Below are positions 27,079 to 35,297 of a stretch of DNA of 64,000 nt, piece after piece. The translations under genes and the position numbers were made by a program. Each line of letters begins with the position of its first letter. Within the stretch, counting starts at the first letter, position 1. Under the pieces are notes generated by a model, which was not told the origin of the DNA, did no database searches, and saw nothing but the letters and a program-made list of their open reading frames with translations. Origin of the DNA: Methylobacterium sp. GXS13. Lineage in GTDB: Bacteria; Pseudomonadota; Alphaproteobacteria; Rhizobiales; Beijerinckiaceae. The stretch is from contig NZ_LKKO01000058.1 in the NCBI RefSeq assembly GCF_001455965.1, positions 124,001 through 188,000 on the forward strand, written 5' to 3'.

Positions 27079-28211
27079 GTGCCTCGATCCTCACGGCGCT
27101 CGCCTTCCTCTGCCTGTTCGCGGCCGCCCTTCCGGCAATCCTGACGGCGGTGAACCTGTTCGCCCTGCACCAGCCCGCCCCGGAGGCCGATTCCGGCCTT
27201 GTCTCGATCCTGATCCCGGCGCGCAACGAAGCCGGGAACATCGCCGGGACCGTCCGCGCCGCGCTCGCCAGCAGCGCCGTGCCCGTGGAGGTGATCGTCG
27301 GCGACGACCATTCCACGGACGGGACTGCCGAGATCGTGCGCGGTCTTGGCGACCCGCGGCTGCGCGTTGTCCCGGTGCCGCCACTTCCCGAGGGCTGGAC
27401 CGGCAAGAACCACGCCTGTGCGCATATCGCGGGTCTCGCGAACGGCCGCCACCTCCTGTTCATCGATGCGGATGTCCGACTGAAGCCCGAGGCCGCTGCG
27501 TCGCTCGTGGCGCAGGCCCGGCGCGCGGATGCGGCCCTCGTCAGCGGCGTGCCCCGGCAGAGCACTGGGACGCTCGGCGAGTTGCTGACCGTGCCGATGA
27601 TCGACTTCCTGCTCGTCGGCTTCCTGCCGGTTCCACTGATGCGCCGCCGCCCCGACCCGGCCTTGGGTGCGGCTTGCGGGCAGCTCATCCTGTTCGAGCG
27701 CGCGGCTTACGCGGCGATCGGCGGGCATGGCGCGATCCGCGGCTTCCTGCACGACGGCGTGCGCCTGCCCCGGCTCCTGCGCGCGGCCGGCTACCGCACC
27801 GACCTCGTCGCCGGGGCGGGTCTCGCGACCTGCCGGATGTATCGCGGGTTTTCGGAGGCCTGGGCGGGGTTCTCCAAGAATGCGCACGAGGGCATGGCCA
27901 CGCCTCGCGCCCTGCCGATCTGGACACTGCTCCTGGGCTGCGGCCAGGTCCTGCCGCCGCTCCTCGTGCTGGCCGGCCTGTTCGGCCTGATACCGCCCTT
28001 CGCCCTGATCCTCGCCGCAACGGCCTGCGGGCTGTCGCTCGCGACCCGGGCGGCGATCACCCTGGCCGTCCGGGCGCCGCTGGCCACGATCCCGCTCCAC
28101 CCGGCTGCGGTGCTGGTGGCGCTGGCAATCCAGTGGAACGTGCTCTTGCGCGGCGTCCGAGCCGGCGCGGCCACCTGGAAGGGCCGCACCTACCCGGTCA
28201 GCGGCGCCTGA
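27075..28211 (+). CDS. Membrane GT2 glycosyltransferase, CrtQ-like
   Basis: The 378-residue product has an N-terminal membrane helix, a GT-A domain beginning VSILIPARNEAGNIAGTV, VGDDHSTDGTAEIV, and the metal-binding LLFIDADVRLKPEAA. Three to four C-terminal helices follow from about residue 290. This layout matches CrtQ-type diapocarotenoate glycosyltransferases and hopanoid glycosyltransferases. Its translational coupling to an acyltransferase supports a role in building an acylated carotenoid sugar ester; this is inferred. It ends the + strand run, and a convergent cupin-like gene follows. Confidence 0.82.
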   Translation: MSASILTALAFLCLFAAALPAILTAVNLFALHQPAPEADSGLVSILIPARNEAGNIAGTVRAALASSAVPVEVIVGDDHSTDGTAEIVRGLGDPRLRVVPVPPLPEGWTGKNHACAHIAGLANGRHLLFIDADVRLKPEAAASLVAQARRADAALVSGVPRQSTGTLGELLTVPMIDFLLVGFLPVPLMRRRPDPALGAACGQLILFERAAYAAIGGHGAIRGFLHDGVRLPRLLRAAGYRTDLVAGAGLATCRMYRGFSEAWAGFSKNAHEGMATPRALPIWTLLLGCGQVLPPLLVLAGLFGLIPPFALILAATACGLSLATRAAITLAVRAPLATIPLHPAAVLVALAIQWNVLLRGVRAGAATWKGRTYPVSGA

Positions 28212-28279
28212 TTTTTTTCGAAGGTCCGGCGGAGCATGTCCGCCGAATTGCTCTCGCAAGCGTCAGGCAGGCTTGGCGA

Positions 28280-28888
28280 TCACCGCGCGGTCGGCTGGCA
28301 CGGATCGGTCGAGCGCTTGCCCTTCCGAGGCATCAGCGACACGATCAGCTGAACGTTCGGCACGTCGCCGACCTGACGGGTGAGGTGCCCGACATGGCCC
28401 TCCGGCCCCTGCGGGGTCGATCCGGTGTCGGCGTTGAACTCCACCTCGCCCGGCCCCTGCTCCAGCACCGAGCCGTCCGTGGCCTCCACCGACCAGCGGC
28501 CCGACAGGGTGATCACCCATTGCGGGCCGGGAGCGGTGTGCCAGGTGCCGACATAGCCGACCGGCAGGATCGCGTACTTGATCGACGCCACCTCGCCCGG
28601 CGGGAAGCCGACATATTGCGGGGCCGCGGGCGGCGCGTAGCTCTTGAAGATGAAGTTCTTCAGGTCGCAATACTGGACGTGGCTCTGGCCCTTGGCATCC
28701 GCGTAGAGTGTCCCGTAGCGCAGCGCCGGCGGATTGGCCGCGGTCAGGCCGGCCGGACCCGACGGGGCCGGCTCGATGGTCATCACCGGCTCGCTCGCCT
28801 TGCCGCCGGCCGCCAGGACGGCCGTCCCGCCCGCGCCGGAAGCCAGCAGCACCATCGCGATGCGACCGGCGGTCTTGAATGACATCAT
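28280..28888 (-). CDS. Secreted cupin-like protein
   Basis: A 202-residue protein with a signal peptide (residues 1-27, ending TAVLAA). A beta-rich domain contains GYVGTWHTAPGPQWVITLSG and VLEQGPGEVEF, a pattern like a cupin barrel with a His and Glu that could hold a metal. No enzyme is assigned. The upstream start at 28940 lies in another frame and is rejected. It stands alone, facing the carotenoid run. Confidence 0.72.
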   Translation of the reverse strand: MMSFKTAGRIAMVLLASGAGGTAVLAAGGKASEPVMTIEPAPSGPAGLTAANPPALRYGTLYADAKGQSHVQYCDLKNFIFKSYAPPAAPQYVGFPPGEVASIKYAILPVGYVGTWHTAPGPQWVITLSGRWSVEATDGSVLEQGPGEVEFNADTGSTPQGPEGHVGHLTRQVGDVPNVQLIVSLMPRKGKRSTDPCQPTAR

Positions 28889-29191
28889 GGTTTCGACGTC
28901 CCAGAGTTCGAGGCACCGAAGACGGCACCGCGGATCTCATAGTCTAAGCCGCCACCAACGCCTAATTTTCCATCTATTGAACTTAGATTAAGTGCTGTTA
29001 AAGCTCTCGATCAACGGCAACCCACCGAATGATATCTTGGCTTGATTCGTCGCATGCGGAATTGGGATTGTTCCTACAAACTCAAATGGTGGATCGTCGT
29101 CTCGGCGCAGGCGGCTGGCAACATCGGACCCGGACTGACAAGATCGGGATCCACGCCGCGGATCATCGCCGCCGCATGTCCGAGACCGAGC
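28889..29191. other. Divergent intergenic region, AT-enriched
   Basis: About 300 bases between the divergent cupin-like gene and the hexapeptide-repeat gene. Bases 28940-29050 are clearly AT-richer than the surroundings and probably hold both promoters. No convincing RNA, repeat or promoter consensus was identified. Confidence 0.45.
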
Positions 29192-29809
29192 ATGGCTGAC
29201 GACCTACCGGGTCTGCGTAACCTCATCGCGCGTTACCCCGCATCCTGGTTGGGCGAGCTCGCCTTGGGCCCCTGGGAGATCACGGCCCGGGCGGCGGCTT
29301 TGGTCGCCGCGCGCATCGCCGCCCTCGACAGGACCTATCGGGTCGCAGACGGCATCGCGATCCACGCGCAGGCGATCGTGGAGGCCGGCGCGACCGTGAA
29401 GCCCCCGGCGATCATCGGGCCGGGCTGCCTCGTGGCGACCGGTGCCTACCTGCGCGGCGGATGCTGGCTGGAAGCGGATTGCATCGCCGGGCCCGGCGTC
29501 GAGCTGGAGTCCGCGTTCCTGTTCACGGGCGCGGCAGCCGCGCATTTCAACTTCGTCGGCGATAGCATCCTCGGCGCGAACGTGAACCTGGAAGCGGGCG
29601 CGATCATCGCCAACCATCGCAACGAAGCACCGGACCGGCCGATCCGCCTCCGGTTGGGCGGGCGCCTCGTCGAGACTGGAGCCTGCAAATTCGGCGCGCT
29701 AATCGGCGACGGCGCCCGGATCAGCGCCAATGCCGTGATCGCCCCGGGCGCAGCGATCGACTCCCACGCCGTCGTGCCGCGCCTCGGGCTGATCGATCAG
29801 GGCTGGTGA
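29192..29809 (+). CDS. Left-handed beta-helix (hexapeptide) transferase-like protein
   Basis: A 205-residue product. After a short helical N-terminus, hexapeptide repeats run through IHAQAIVEAGATVKPPAIIG, GAYLRGGCWLEADCIAGPG and ISANAVIAPGAAIDSHAVV. A loop with HFNFVGDSILGANVNLEAG matches the C-terminal acetyltransferase half of GlmU-like nucleotidyltransferases. The pyrophosphorylase domain is missing, so it is a stand-alone beta-helix. Acyl or acetyl transfer to a nucleotide sugar is the family guess. ATG at 29192 is the likely start; the longer frame lacks family features. Confidence 0.75.
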   Translation: MADDLPGLRNLIARYPASWLGELALGPWEITARAAALVAARIAALDRTYRVADGIAIHAQAIVEAGATVKPPAIIGPGCLVATGAYLRGGCWLEADCIAGPGVELESAFLFTGAAAAHFNFVGDSILGANVNLEAGAIIANHRNEAPDRPIRLRLGGRLVETGACKFGALIGDGARISANAVIAPGAAIDSHAVVPRLGLIDQGW

Positions 29810-29838
29810 TGCCTCTCTTCGTCTGCCCGATCGTGGCG

Positions 29839-29867
29839 CGGCGGCGTCTTCGAAGACGAGGCGCCGC
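29839..29867. terminator. Imperfect hairpin between convergent genes
   Basis: GGCGGCGTCTT and AAGACGAGGCGCCGC form an imperfect GC-rich stem in the 58-base gap between the beta-helix gene and the SnoaL-like gene. Confidence 0.45.
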
Positions 29868-30302
29868 TCAGTTCCACGTGTGCAGAACCGTCCGCCAGCC
29901 GTCCTTCTGGCGTTCCAGCACGTTCACCCAATTGCCCTCGAATGTCTTCCTGGCGCCGCCATCCACCGGGCCGGTCATCTCCCAGCGACCCGAGACGATC
30001 AGCAGGTTATCCTTCGCGACGGCGTTCTTCACGGTCGTCTTGTGGTCGTCCCAGCCCTTCGCCTTGAGGCCGGAGAAGAATTTCGGGATGCCGTCGCGGG
30101 TCTGGGTCCCGCCCTTGGTAACGACGAGGGCATCGGGCGTGTAGAGCTTGCCCAGCGTCTCCATGTCGTTGCGGTTATAGGCCTCGTCCCACCGGGTCGC
30201 GGCGCCTTGCGCGTCGGCTTCCAGCGCCTCCGCCCGGCACAGGCCGGGCAGGAGCGCGGCGGCGGCGAAAACCAGGGCCGGCAGAACGTGATTGCGGGGC
30301 AT
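29868..30302 (-). CDS. Secreted SnoaL/DUF4440-like protein
   Basis: A 144-residue protein with a signal peptide (residues 1-24, PGLCRAEA). A cone-shaped NTF2-like fold follows: ATRWDEAYNRNDMETLGKLY, ALVVTKGGTQTRDGIPKF and VSGRWEMTGP. The ATG at 30302 has an excellent GGGAGGA site six bases upstream. Family members bind or isomerise small molecules; no activity can be assigned. It lies 32 bases downstream of the lipocalin-like gene, probably in one operon. Confidence 0.8.
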   Translation of the reverse strand: MPRNHVLPALVFAAAALLPGLCRAEALEADAQGAATRWDEAYNRNDMETLGKLYTPDALVVTKGGTQTRDGIPKFFSGLKAKGWDDHKTTVKNAVAKDNLLIVSGRWEMTGPVDGGARKTFEGNWVNVLERQKDGWRTVLHTWN

Positions 30303-30334
30303 CAGATCCTCCCAATACAGATACGAACCGAAGA

Positions 30335-30826
30335 TTAGGGATACTTCTCCCAGATCAGCGTAATGATGCTCAGCTTTCCGTCGACGTTGAACTTGAACGG
30401 CGTGGTCGTGTAGATCAGTTGCCGTCCCCTCTGCTCGACGTGCCGCACCTGAGACGTCCCCGTCCAGGCCTCGTTCCAGGACGTGTCGATGGTGTGGGTG
30501 ACGCGGTCGGCATCGAATTGGTACGTGCCCGCATAGGCGAAGAAGGTCTTGTGCAGGTGGATCCTGTCCGCGTCGGACATCGTGTCGTTGGCGGCGGGCC
30601 GGGCGCGTCCCTCGAAGGCGCAGACGACCATCATCCGCCCGTCGCGCCCGTAGGTGATCCAGCCATTGGGCTTGGGGCCACCATAGGCGTCGATAACCTC
30701 GCCGGTCTCGACGATCTTCCGCGTGGCGGTGACAAGGCGCCAGGTTCCGACCACCGCGTCGGCTTCCAGGGCTTGCGCAGCCGGGAGGCCGAATCCGATC
30801 GCAAGGATTGCAACCAATCCTCTCAT
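30335..30826 (-). CDS. Secreted lipocalin-like protein
   Basis: The 163-residue product begins MRGLVAILAIGFGLPAAQAL, a signal peptide. The next part, VVGTWRLVTATRKIVETGEV, then YGGPKPNGWITYGRDGRMMV, matches the lipocalin-like (PF13924-type) family with its GTW strand start. A ligand-binding barrel in the periplasm is likely; the ligand is unknown. A longer start at 30886 would put 20 hydrophilic residues before the signal peptide. It is co-directional with the following SnoaL-like gene. Confidence 0.78.
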   Translation of the reverse strand: MRGLVAILAIGFGLPAAQALEADAVVGTWRLVTATRKIVETGEVIDAYGGPKPNGWITYGRDGRMMVVCAFEGRARPAANDTMSDADRIHLHKTFFAYAGTYQFDADRVTHTIDTSWNEAWTGTSQVRHVEQRGRQLIYTTTPFKFNVDGKLSIITLIWEKYP

Positions 30827-31016
30827 CGCACGCCACCGCAAGTCACGGCGCCGTATTCGAGTTACGGCACCACGATAATTCAGCATCGAATTTTCACGAA
30901 GTCAATTGTTATCGGCGACAATTTGACGGCAGACCGCAGCAGCCCTCAATGAATGCCATGAATGGCTGTATTCGCACCCGTCCGATCTTCGCCGCAGCGC
31001 AGTATCGCGACGGCGA

Positions 31017-31370
31017 TCAGGACGACGACAACGCCGCGAGGGCAGCATCGGCTGGCTGCGTCTCCGCGAGGATCCAGGCCGCCGTATCGGCATCGGCACC
31101 GGCAACCGGGAGATGCAGGATGATCGGCGTCTCGTAGGGGTGGCGCGCCTTTAGGGCGGCCGACAGGGCATCGGCGAGGCCCTCGCGGCTCTTGAGGATC
31201 GCCGCGACCTCCTCACCCCGCTCAACCGTGCCCTTCCAGCTGTAGACCGACAGCATCCCGGGCAGGACGTTGATGCAGGCGATCAGGCGCTCGCGGACCA
31301 GGGCCTCGCCGATATTCAGCGCGGAGGCGGCGTCGGGAAAGGTGGTGTAGACGAGGAGCGGACGCTCCAT
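31017..31370 (-). CDS. cutA: CutA1 divalent-ion tolerance protein
   Basis: The 117-residue product carries the CutA signatures LVYTTFPDAASALNIGEALV, LIACINVLPGMLSVYSWKG and EVAAILKSR. CutA is a small trimeric PII-like cytoplasmic protein linked to copper tolerance; its precise action remains unclear. The ATG at 31370 gives the standard N-terminus. It is divergent from nadK, sharing a ~145-base intergenic region. Confidence 0.92.
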   Translation of the reverse strand: MERPLLVYTTFPDAASALNIGEALVRERLIACINVLPGMLSVYSWKGTVERGEEVAAILKSREGLADALSAALKARHPYETPIILHLPVAGADADTAAWILAETQPADAALAALSSS

Positions 31371-31516
31371 GCTATGCCTCCAGGATCGCGCATGTGCCCG
31401 AGGAGTCAGACGCATGCGGGGCACCGACGTCAACCGGGCGGTTCGCTCATCAGATTGGAGCCGTGACGTGACCCCCGACGCGACCCAGATGCGCTTGCCA
31501 GGCACCGCCTGACGCC

Positions 31517-32284
31517 ATGCCGACATTCAAAAAGATCGCATTCGTGGCGAGCCCCACCGGTTACGCCCGGGAAGCCGCCGCCGCCCTGATGCGGCGCTAC
31601 GACCATGTCCCACCGGAGGACGCGGATGTCGTCGTCGCGCTCGGTGGCGACGGGCTGATGCTGCAGGTGCTGCACCGCTTCATGGATCACCCGAAACCGA
31701 TCTACGGGATGAACCGCGGCACCGTCGGCTTCCTGATGAACGAATTTCGGGACGATGACCTGCTGGAGCACCTAGAAGCCGCCCAGCGCAGCGTCATCCA
31801 CCCCCTGGTGATGGATGTATTGGACACGGAAGGCCGCAGTCATCGCGCCCGCGCGATCAACGAGGTCTACCTGCTGCGTCAAACGCACCAGACCGCCAAG
31901 CTGAAGATCGCCGTTGACGGACATGTCCGGCTGGACCTGCTGATCGCCGACGGGGTGCTGGTCGCCACCGCGGCGGGCTCGACCGCCTACAACCTCTCGG
32001 TGGGTGGCCCGATCCTGCCGCTCGACGCGAAGCTGCTGGCGCTGACGCCGATCTCGGCCTTCCGCCCCCGGCGCTGGCGGGGCGCATTGCTGCCGGACTA
32101 TGCTCGGATCCGCATCGACGTGCTCGACGCCCCTCACCGTCCGGTGGCGGCGGTGGCCGACCACACCGAGTTCCGCCGGGTCTGCGCTGTGGAGACCTCA
32201 CTCGACCGCGCCACCGAACTCGTGCTGCTGCACGATCCCGGGCACAGCCTCGACGAGCGCATCCTGCGGGAACAGTTCGGGTGA
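31517..32284 (+). CDS. nadK: NAD kinase
   Basis: The 255-residue product has the GGDG motif (residues 43-46, VVVALGGDGLMLQ), GMNRGTVGFLMN, the NE motif in RAINEVYLLR and the conserved GVLVATAAGSTAYNLSVGGP. NAD kinase phosphorylates NAD to NADP using ATP. Its length and short N-terminus fit the alphaproteobacterial form. A GNAT acetyltransferase gene overlaps its stop by four bases (GTGA), so the two are translated as a coupled pair. Confidence 0.95.
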   Translation: MPTFKKIAFVASPTGYAREAAAALMRRYDHVPPEDADVVVALGGDGLMLQVLHRFMDHPKPIYGMNRGTVGFLMNEFRDDDLLEHLEAAQRSVIHPLVMDVLDTEGRSHRARAINEVYLLRQTHQTAKLKIAVDGHVRLDLLIADGVLVATAAGSTAYNLSVGGPILPLDAKLLALTPISAFRPRRWRGALLPDYARIRIDVLDAPHRPVAAVADHTEFRRVCAVETSLDRATELVLLHDPGHSLDERILREQFG

Positions 32285-32769
32285 GTCTGGAGATCAGACC
32301 GGCCCAGCCGTCCGACCACCCGGCGATCGCCCGGATCATCGTGCCGACCATCCGGGCGGGCGAAACCTACGCGGTCGATCCGCTGCTCAGCGAGGCCGAC
32401 GCCGTCGCCTACTGGACCGGCGCGGACCGCGAGACCTTTGTAGCAGACCGGGACGGGGCGGTGTTCGGCACTTATTACCTGCGCGCCAACCAAGCGGGCG
32501 GCGGGTCCCATGTCGCCAATTGCGGCTTTATGACCGATGCAGACGCCGCCGGGCACGGGATCGGCCGGGCGATGTGCCAGCATGCACTCGATCAAGCACG
32601 CCAGCACGGCTTCACAGCGATGCAGTTCAACGGCGTCGTCTCGACCAACACCCGAGCCGTCAAACTCTGGCAGCGCCTCGGCTTCGACGTGGTCGGGCGC
32701 ATCCCGGGAGCCTTCCGGCATCCGAGATTCGGGGATGTCGACGCCCTGGTGATGTTCAGAGCGCTCTGA
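32281..32769 (+). CDS. GNAT-family N-acetyltransferase
   Basis: A 162-residue protein beginning LEIRPAQPSDHPAIARII. The acetyl-CoA loop is in the AGHGIGRAMCQHALDQAR segment, and the C-terminal motif is VSTNTRAVKLWQRLGFDVVG, typical of GNAT enzymes acting on amines or small molecules. GTG at 32281 overlaps the nadK stop. The substrate is unknown. Confidence 0.88.
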   Translation: MSLEIRPAQPSDHPAIARIIVPTIRAGETYAVDPLLSEADAVAYWTGADRETFVADRDGAVFGTYYLRANQAGGGSHVANCGFMTDADAAGHGIGRAMCQHALDQARQHGFTAMQFNGVVSTNTRAVKLWQRLGFDVVGRIPGAFRHPRFGDVDALVMFRAL

Positions 32770-32781
32770 GATCGCCGCCGA

Positions 32782-32982
32782 TCAGTGCCGGTTGACCGCG
32801 ACCAGTTCGCTCTCGCGAATCGCGCGCTCGCCGGCTTCCGTCCGGATCCGGTAGGAGCGCTCGCCGGTCTGATCCTCAGGCATCAGGCGCAGGATCTCGA
32901 AGATCTCGCCGCCGCCTTTGTCACCGGGAAGCCCGAGCTGCACCCGGCAGACGCGTTGGCCGATCTTGAATTTGTGGGTCAT
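32782..32982 (-). CDS. Small conserved-type protein (66 aa)
   Basis: A 66-residue basic protein, MTHKFKIGQRVCRVQLG onwards, with a beta-rich pattern ending in RAIRESELVAV. It looks like a compact SH3-like or KOW-like fold of the type often found in small alphaproteobacterial proteins. The ATG at 32982 has an AGGAG site seven bases upstream, which decides it over the longer frame starting at 33102. Function is unknown. Confidence 0.7.
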   Translation of the reverse strand: MTHKFKIGQRVCRVQLGLPGDKGGGEIFEILRLMPEDQTGERSYRIRTEAGERAIRESELVAVNRH

Positions 32983-33122
32983 GCCGGGCTCCTGGGGCGC
33001 GGTTTGAAGGGGCGACGCCATCGGAGCAGCCGCCGGCCGCAGTTGCGGTCGGATACGGCTCCGTGTCTCTGGTCTCACGCGCCCGTTCGTGCCGTTCGGC
33101 ATTCCCTTCGGCGGCAGGCGCC

Positions 33123-33491
33123 TCAGCGGCGCTTCTGGGCCTTGGCCTTGCGAGCCAGATAGCGCGCATCGCGCTGAAGCTTCTGCTCGGCCTGCAAGGC
33201 CTTGGCACGCTCCTGGGCGGCGAGCTGCTCGGCGAGCTTGCGCTCGGCCTCGGCCTGACGCTCGGCCTCGGCCTGAGCGGCGGCGCGCTCGAGTTCCGCC
33301 TGGCGCTGGGCAGCGCGCTCGGCCGCGCGGGCCTCGCGGGCATCAACCACGGCGCGACGCGCAGACTGGCGGGCGAGGACGGCCGGATCATCGGCAGTCG
33401 GGCGGGCTCGGAAACGAGCCAGCATCTCGGACCGCGCCTTGGCGGCGGCCTCCAGTCGATCGACGACGCCTTGCTTGTTCGGAAAGCTCAC
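33123..33491 (-). CDS. DUF6481-type coiled-coil protein
   Basis: The ~122-residue product starts near SFPNKQGVVDRLEAAAKARS and then becomes a long Ala/Glu/Arg/Gln coiled coil, ending in basic residues (KAKAQKRR). It matches the DUF6481 family seen next to cold-shock genes in alphaproteobacteria. Two GTG codons are possible: the AGGAG site is one base from the GTG at 33497 but seven bases from the GTG at 33491, so the latter is preferred. Function is unknown; an RNA-associated role is plausible from the basic tail and neighbour. Confidence 0.72.
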   Translation of the reverse strand: MSFPNKQGVVDRLEAAAKARSEMLARFRARPTADDPAVLARQSARRAVVDAREARAAERAAQRQAELERAAAQAEAERQAEAERKLAEQLAAQERAKALQAEQKLQRDARYLARKAKAQKRR

Positions 33492-33552
33492 AGACACTCC
33501 TGAGTTGGGCGCGGCGGGCCGCCATCGTCCCGAAATCGGATTTGAATACGAA

Positions 33553-33578
33553 GAAGCCGCTCCCTCGAGAGCGGCTTC
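33553..33578 (-). terminator. Hairpin terminator after cold-shock gene
   Basis: Perfect 10-bp stem GAAGCCGCTC / GAGCGGCTTC with six-base loop, located 24 bases past the csp stop; a T-rich stretch follows on the minus strand. Confidence 0.7.
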
Positions 33579-33601
33579 GACAAAGGCCGACGAAGCGGCG
33601 A

Positions 33602-33811
33602 TCAGACCGTCTGGAGCTGGCCAGCGGATTCCTTGCCGCTGCGACGATCGGTTTCCAGCTCGTAGGAGACCTTCTGGCCTTCGTTCAGGCCACGCAGGCC
33701 GGCGCGCTCGACAGCCGAAACGTGCACGAACACGTCCTTGCCGCCGTCATCCGGCTGGATGAAGCCGTAGCCCTTGGTCTCGTTGAACCACTTGACGGTT
33801 CCGGTGCTCAT
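33602..33811 (-). CDS. Cold-shock-domain protein
   Basis: A 69-residue protein, MSTGTVKWFNETKGYGFIQP, with RNP1 (KGYGFI) and RNP2 (VFVHVS) motifs. This is the standard single-domain CspA-type RNA/DNA-binding chaperone. The ATG at 33811 is the canonical start. A 346-base gene-free leader lies upstream, as often seen for cold-shock genes. Confidence 0.95.
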   Translation of the reverse strand: MSTGTVKWFNETKGYGFIQPDDGGKDVFVHVSAVERAGLRGLNEGQKVSYELETDRRSGKESAGQLQTV

Positions 33812-34157
33812 GGAATTCCTCGATCTTCGCAGGCGTCGTGAGAGATGGCACCCGCTCAAAAAAGCGGGCACCGATATCGACCGATAGCGATAGGAAAGTC
33901 AGAACCGCCCTGCGAAGGCGTAACGGTCCAAGATATCCGGACACGTGCCGATAGGCCTCAGATAGACCTTCGCTCGCGCATTGGCAAGTCCGAAGAGATA
34001 TTTCGACCAGAACCGGCATCGGTAAAACGGGCGTGATGTTTGTGGAAATGAAAACGCGATGCGGGCAGAAGATTTGTGCCGTCAAACAGATAGGCCGTGT
34101 GCATCACGTCGGGATGACTTGGCGCACGCAAGCCGCCAGCCCGGTCTCGAGCGCCGG
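33812..34157. other. Long gene-free leader upstream of csp
   Basis: About 346 bases between the csp start and the end of the ketosynthase-like gene. It is likely to contain the csp promoter and a long 5' untranslated leader. No ORF with a ribosome site, no clear repeat and no EcfG-type promoter was found in it. Confidence 0.5.
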
Positions 34158-35297
34158 TCAGGCCTGAGTCAGACGCAGCACCCCTTCGCCGCGGCGATGA
34201 CCAACCGTCGTCACCGCCACCTCGCGGGCCGATCCGGCAGCCACGAGGCCTGCGGCAAGCGCCGCTCCGAAGGGCGCAACGATTTCGAGCCCGTGCCCGA
34301 TCACGTCCCCGAGCGCTCGGACGTCGGCGCCCGGCGCGAGCCGCGCGATCGCATCCTGTTCCTCCGCCGTGATCGGTGCGACGCCTGAAGCGCCCGACAG
34401 GACGCGATCAGGCGACGCGAGACCGGCCTGCGCCCATAGGACGTCGAGACTGTGAGCAACGCTGCCGGGGATGCGCGGCGCACGATCGCTCGCGACCCGG
34501 TCCAGCCGGGCGAGGGCCTGGGCCCCGCGGGCCGCTGCGTGCGCTTCCGATTCCAGCATGAGGAAGGCCGCGCAGCTCCCCAGGATGAAGCCGGCCGGGG
34601 CATCAATTCGCGTGCCCCGCTCGAAAACCGGGTGGTAGGGAGCGCGGGCGAGATAGCCACCCATCTCGTGGACCACCAGCACGTCCGGCCGCTCGGCGCT
34701 GTAGGAGCCGCCGACCAGGATCGCGTCGATCTGGCCCGCGGCGACCCGGGCCTGAGCAATCCGTAGCGCATCCACACCGGCAGCTTCCTCGCCCATGAAG
34801 GTGCGGGAGGCGCCCGTAACGCCGTGCACGATGGCGATGTTGCCGGCGAGCAGGTTCGAGAGCTGGGCCAGGAATAGCGTCGGCCTCAGGTCGTTCTGCA
34901 GCCGCTCATTCAGGTAGGCGCCCGGGTCGGCCGCATTACGCAGGCCCGTCAGGATCGCGCCGTCGACCGCGTAGTCGCGCTCACCGCCGCCCGCAGCCAC
35001 CACGAGATGGAGCGCCTGCTTCAGAGCGGCATCGTCCTTCACGCCAGCGGAGTCGAGGGCAAGTCCGGCTGCGTAGACGCCCAGGCGCTGCCATGCCTCC
35101 ATCTGCCTCTGGTCACTGCGTTTGGGGATCTGCCCATCCCAGGCGATCGAAGGCGCCGGATGCACGCAATAGGGTGCGAAGGTCTGGGTATCGGTCCGGG
35201 GTGCCGCGCCGGCCTCGAGGGCGGCGAGATGCGCCTCGATTCCTTCGCCTGCGCAGGAGACGAGGCCGAGACCCGTGACAAGGACGGGACGGCTCAT
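34158..35297 (-). CDS. Beta-ketoacyl-ACP synthase-like protein (FabF2XL type), apparent active-site Cys missing
   Basis: The 379-residue thiolase-fold protein starts VLVTGLGLVSCAGEGIEAHL. Where elongating ketosynthases have the catalytic Cys (ATAC-type motif), this one reads GASRTFMGEEAAG, with Thr166 aligned by eye to that Cys. The later GDVIGHGLE region keeps a His. It follows acpXL and a FabZ-like gene, the order of the rhizobial very-long-chain lipid A cluster (acpXL-fabZXL-fabF2XL). It may act as a chain-length-factor-like partner for another ketosynthase. It overlaps the FabZ-like gene by four bases. Confidence 0.82.
   Translation of the reverse strand: MSRPVLVTGLGLVSCAGEGIEAHLAALEAGAAPRTDTQTFAPYCVHPAPSIAWDGQIPKRSDQRQMEAWQRLGVYAAGLALDSAGVKDDAALKQALHLVVAAGGGERDYAVDGAILTGLRNAADPGAYLNERLQNDLRPTLFLAQLSNLLAGNIAIVHGVTGASRTFMGEEAAGVDALRIAQARVAAGQIDAILVGGSYSAERPDVLVVHEMGGYLARAPYHPVFERGTRIDAPAGFILGSCAAFLMLESEAHAAARGAQALARLDRVASDRAPRIPGSVAHSLDVLWAQAGLASPDRVLSGASGVAPITAEEQDAIARLAPGADVRALGDVIGHGLEIVAPFGAALAAGLVAAGSAREVAVTTVGHRRGEGVLRLTQA

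Noticed and set aside
17741..28211. Complete carotenoid pathway
   Set aside because: No phytoene/diapophytoene or squalene-type synthase is present in the window, so only a partial cluster can be claimed.
28211..28246. Rho-independent terminator after the glycosyltransferase gene
   Set aside because: The T-run comes before the small hairpin instead of after it, so it is not a normal intrinsic terminator in that direction.
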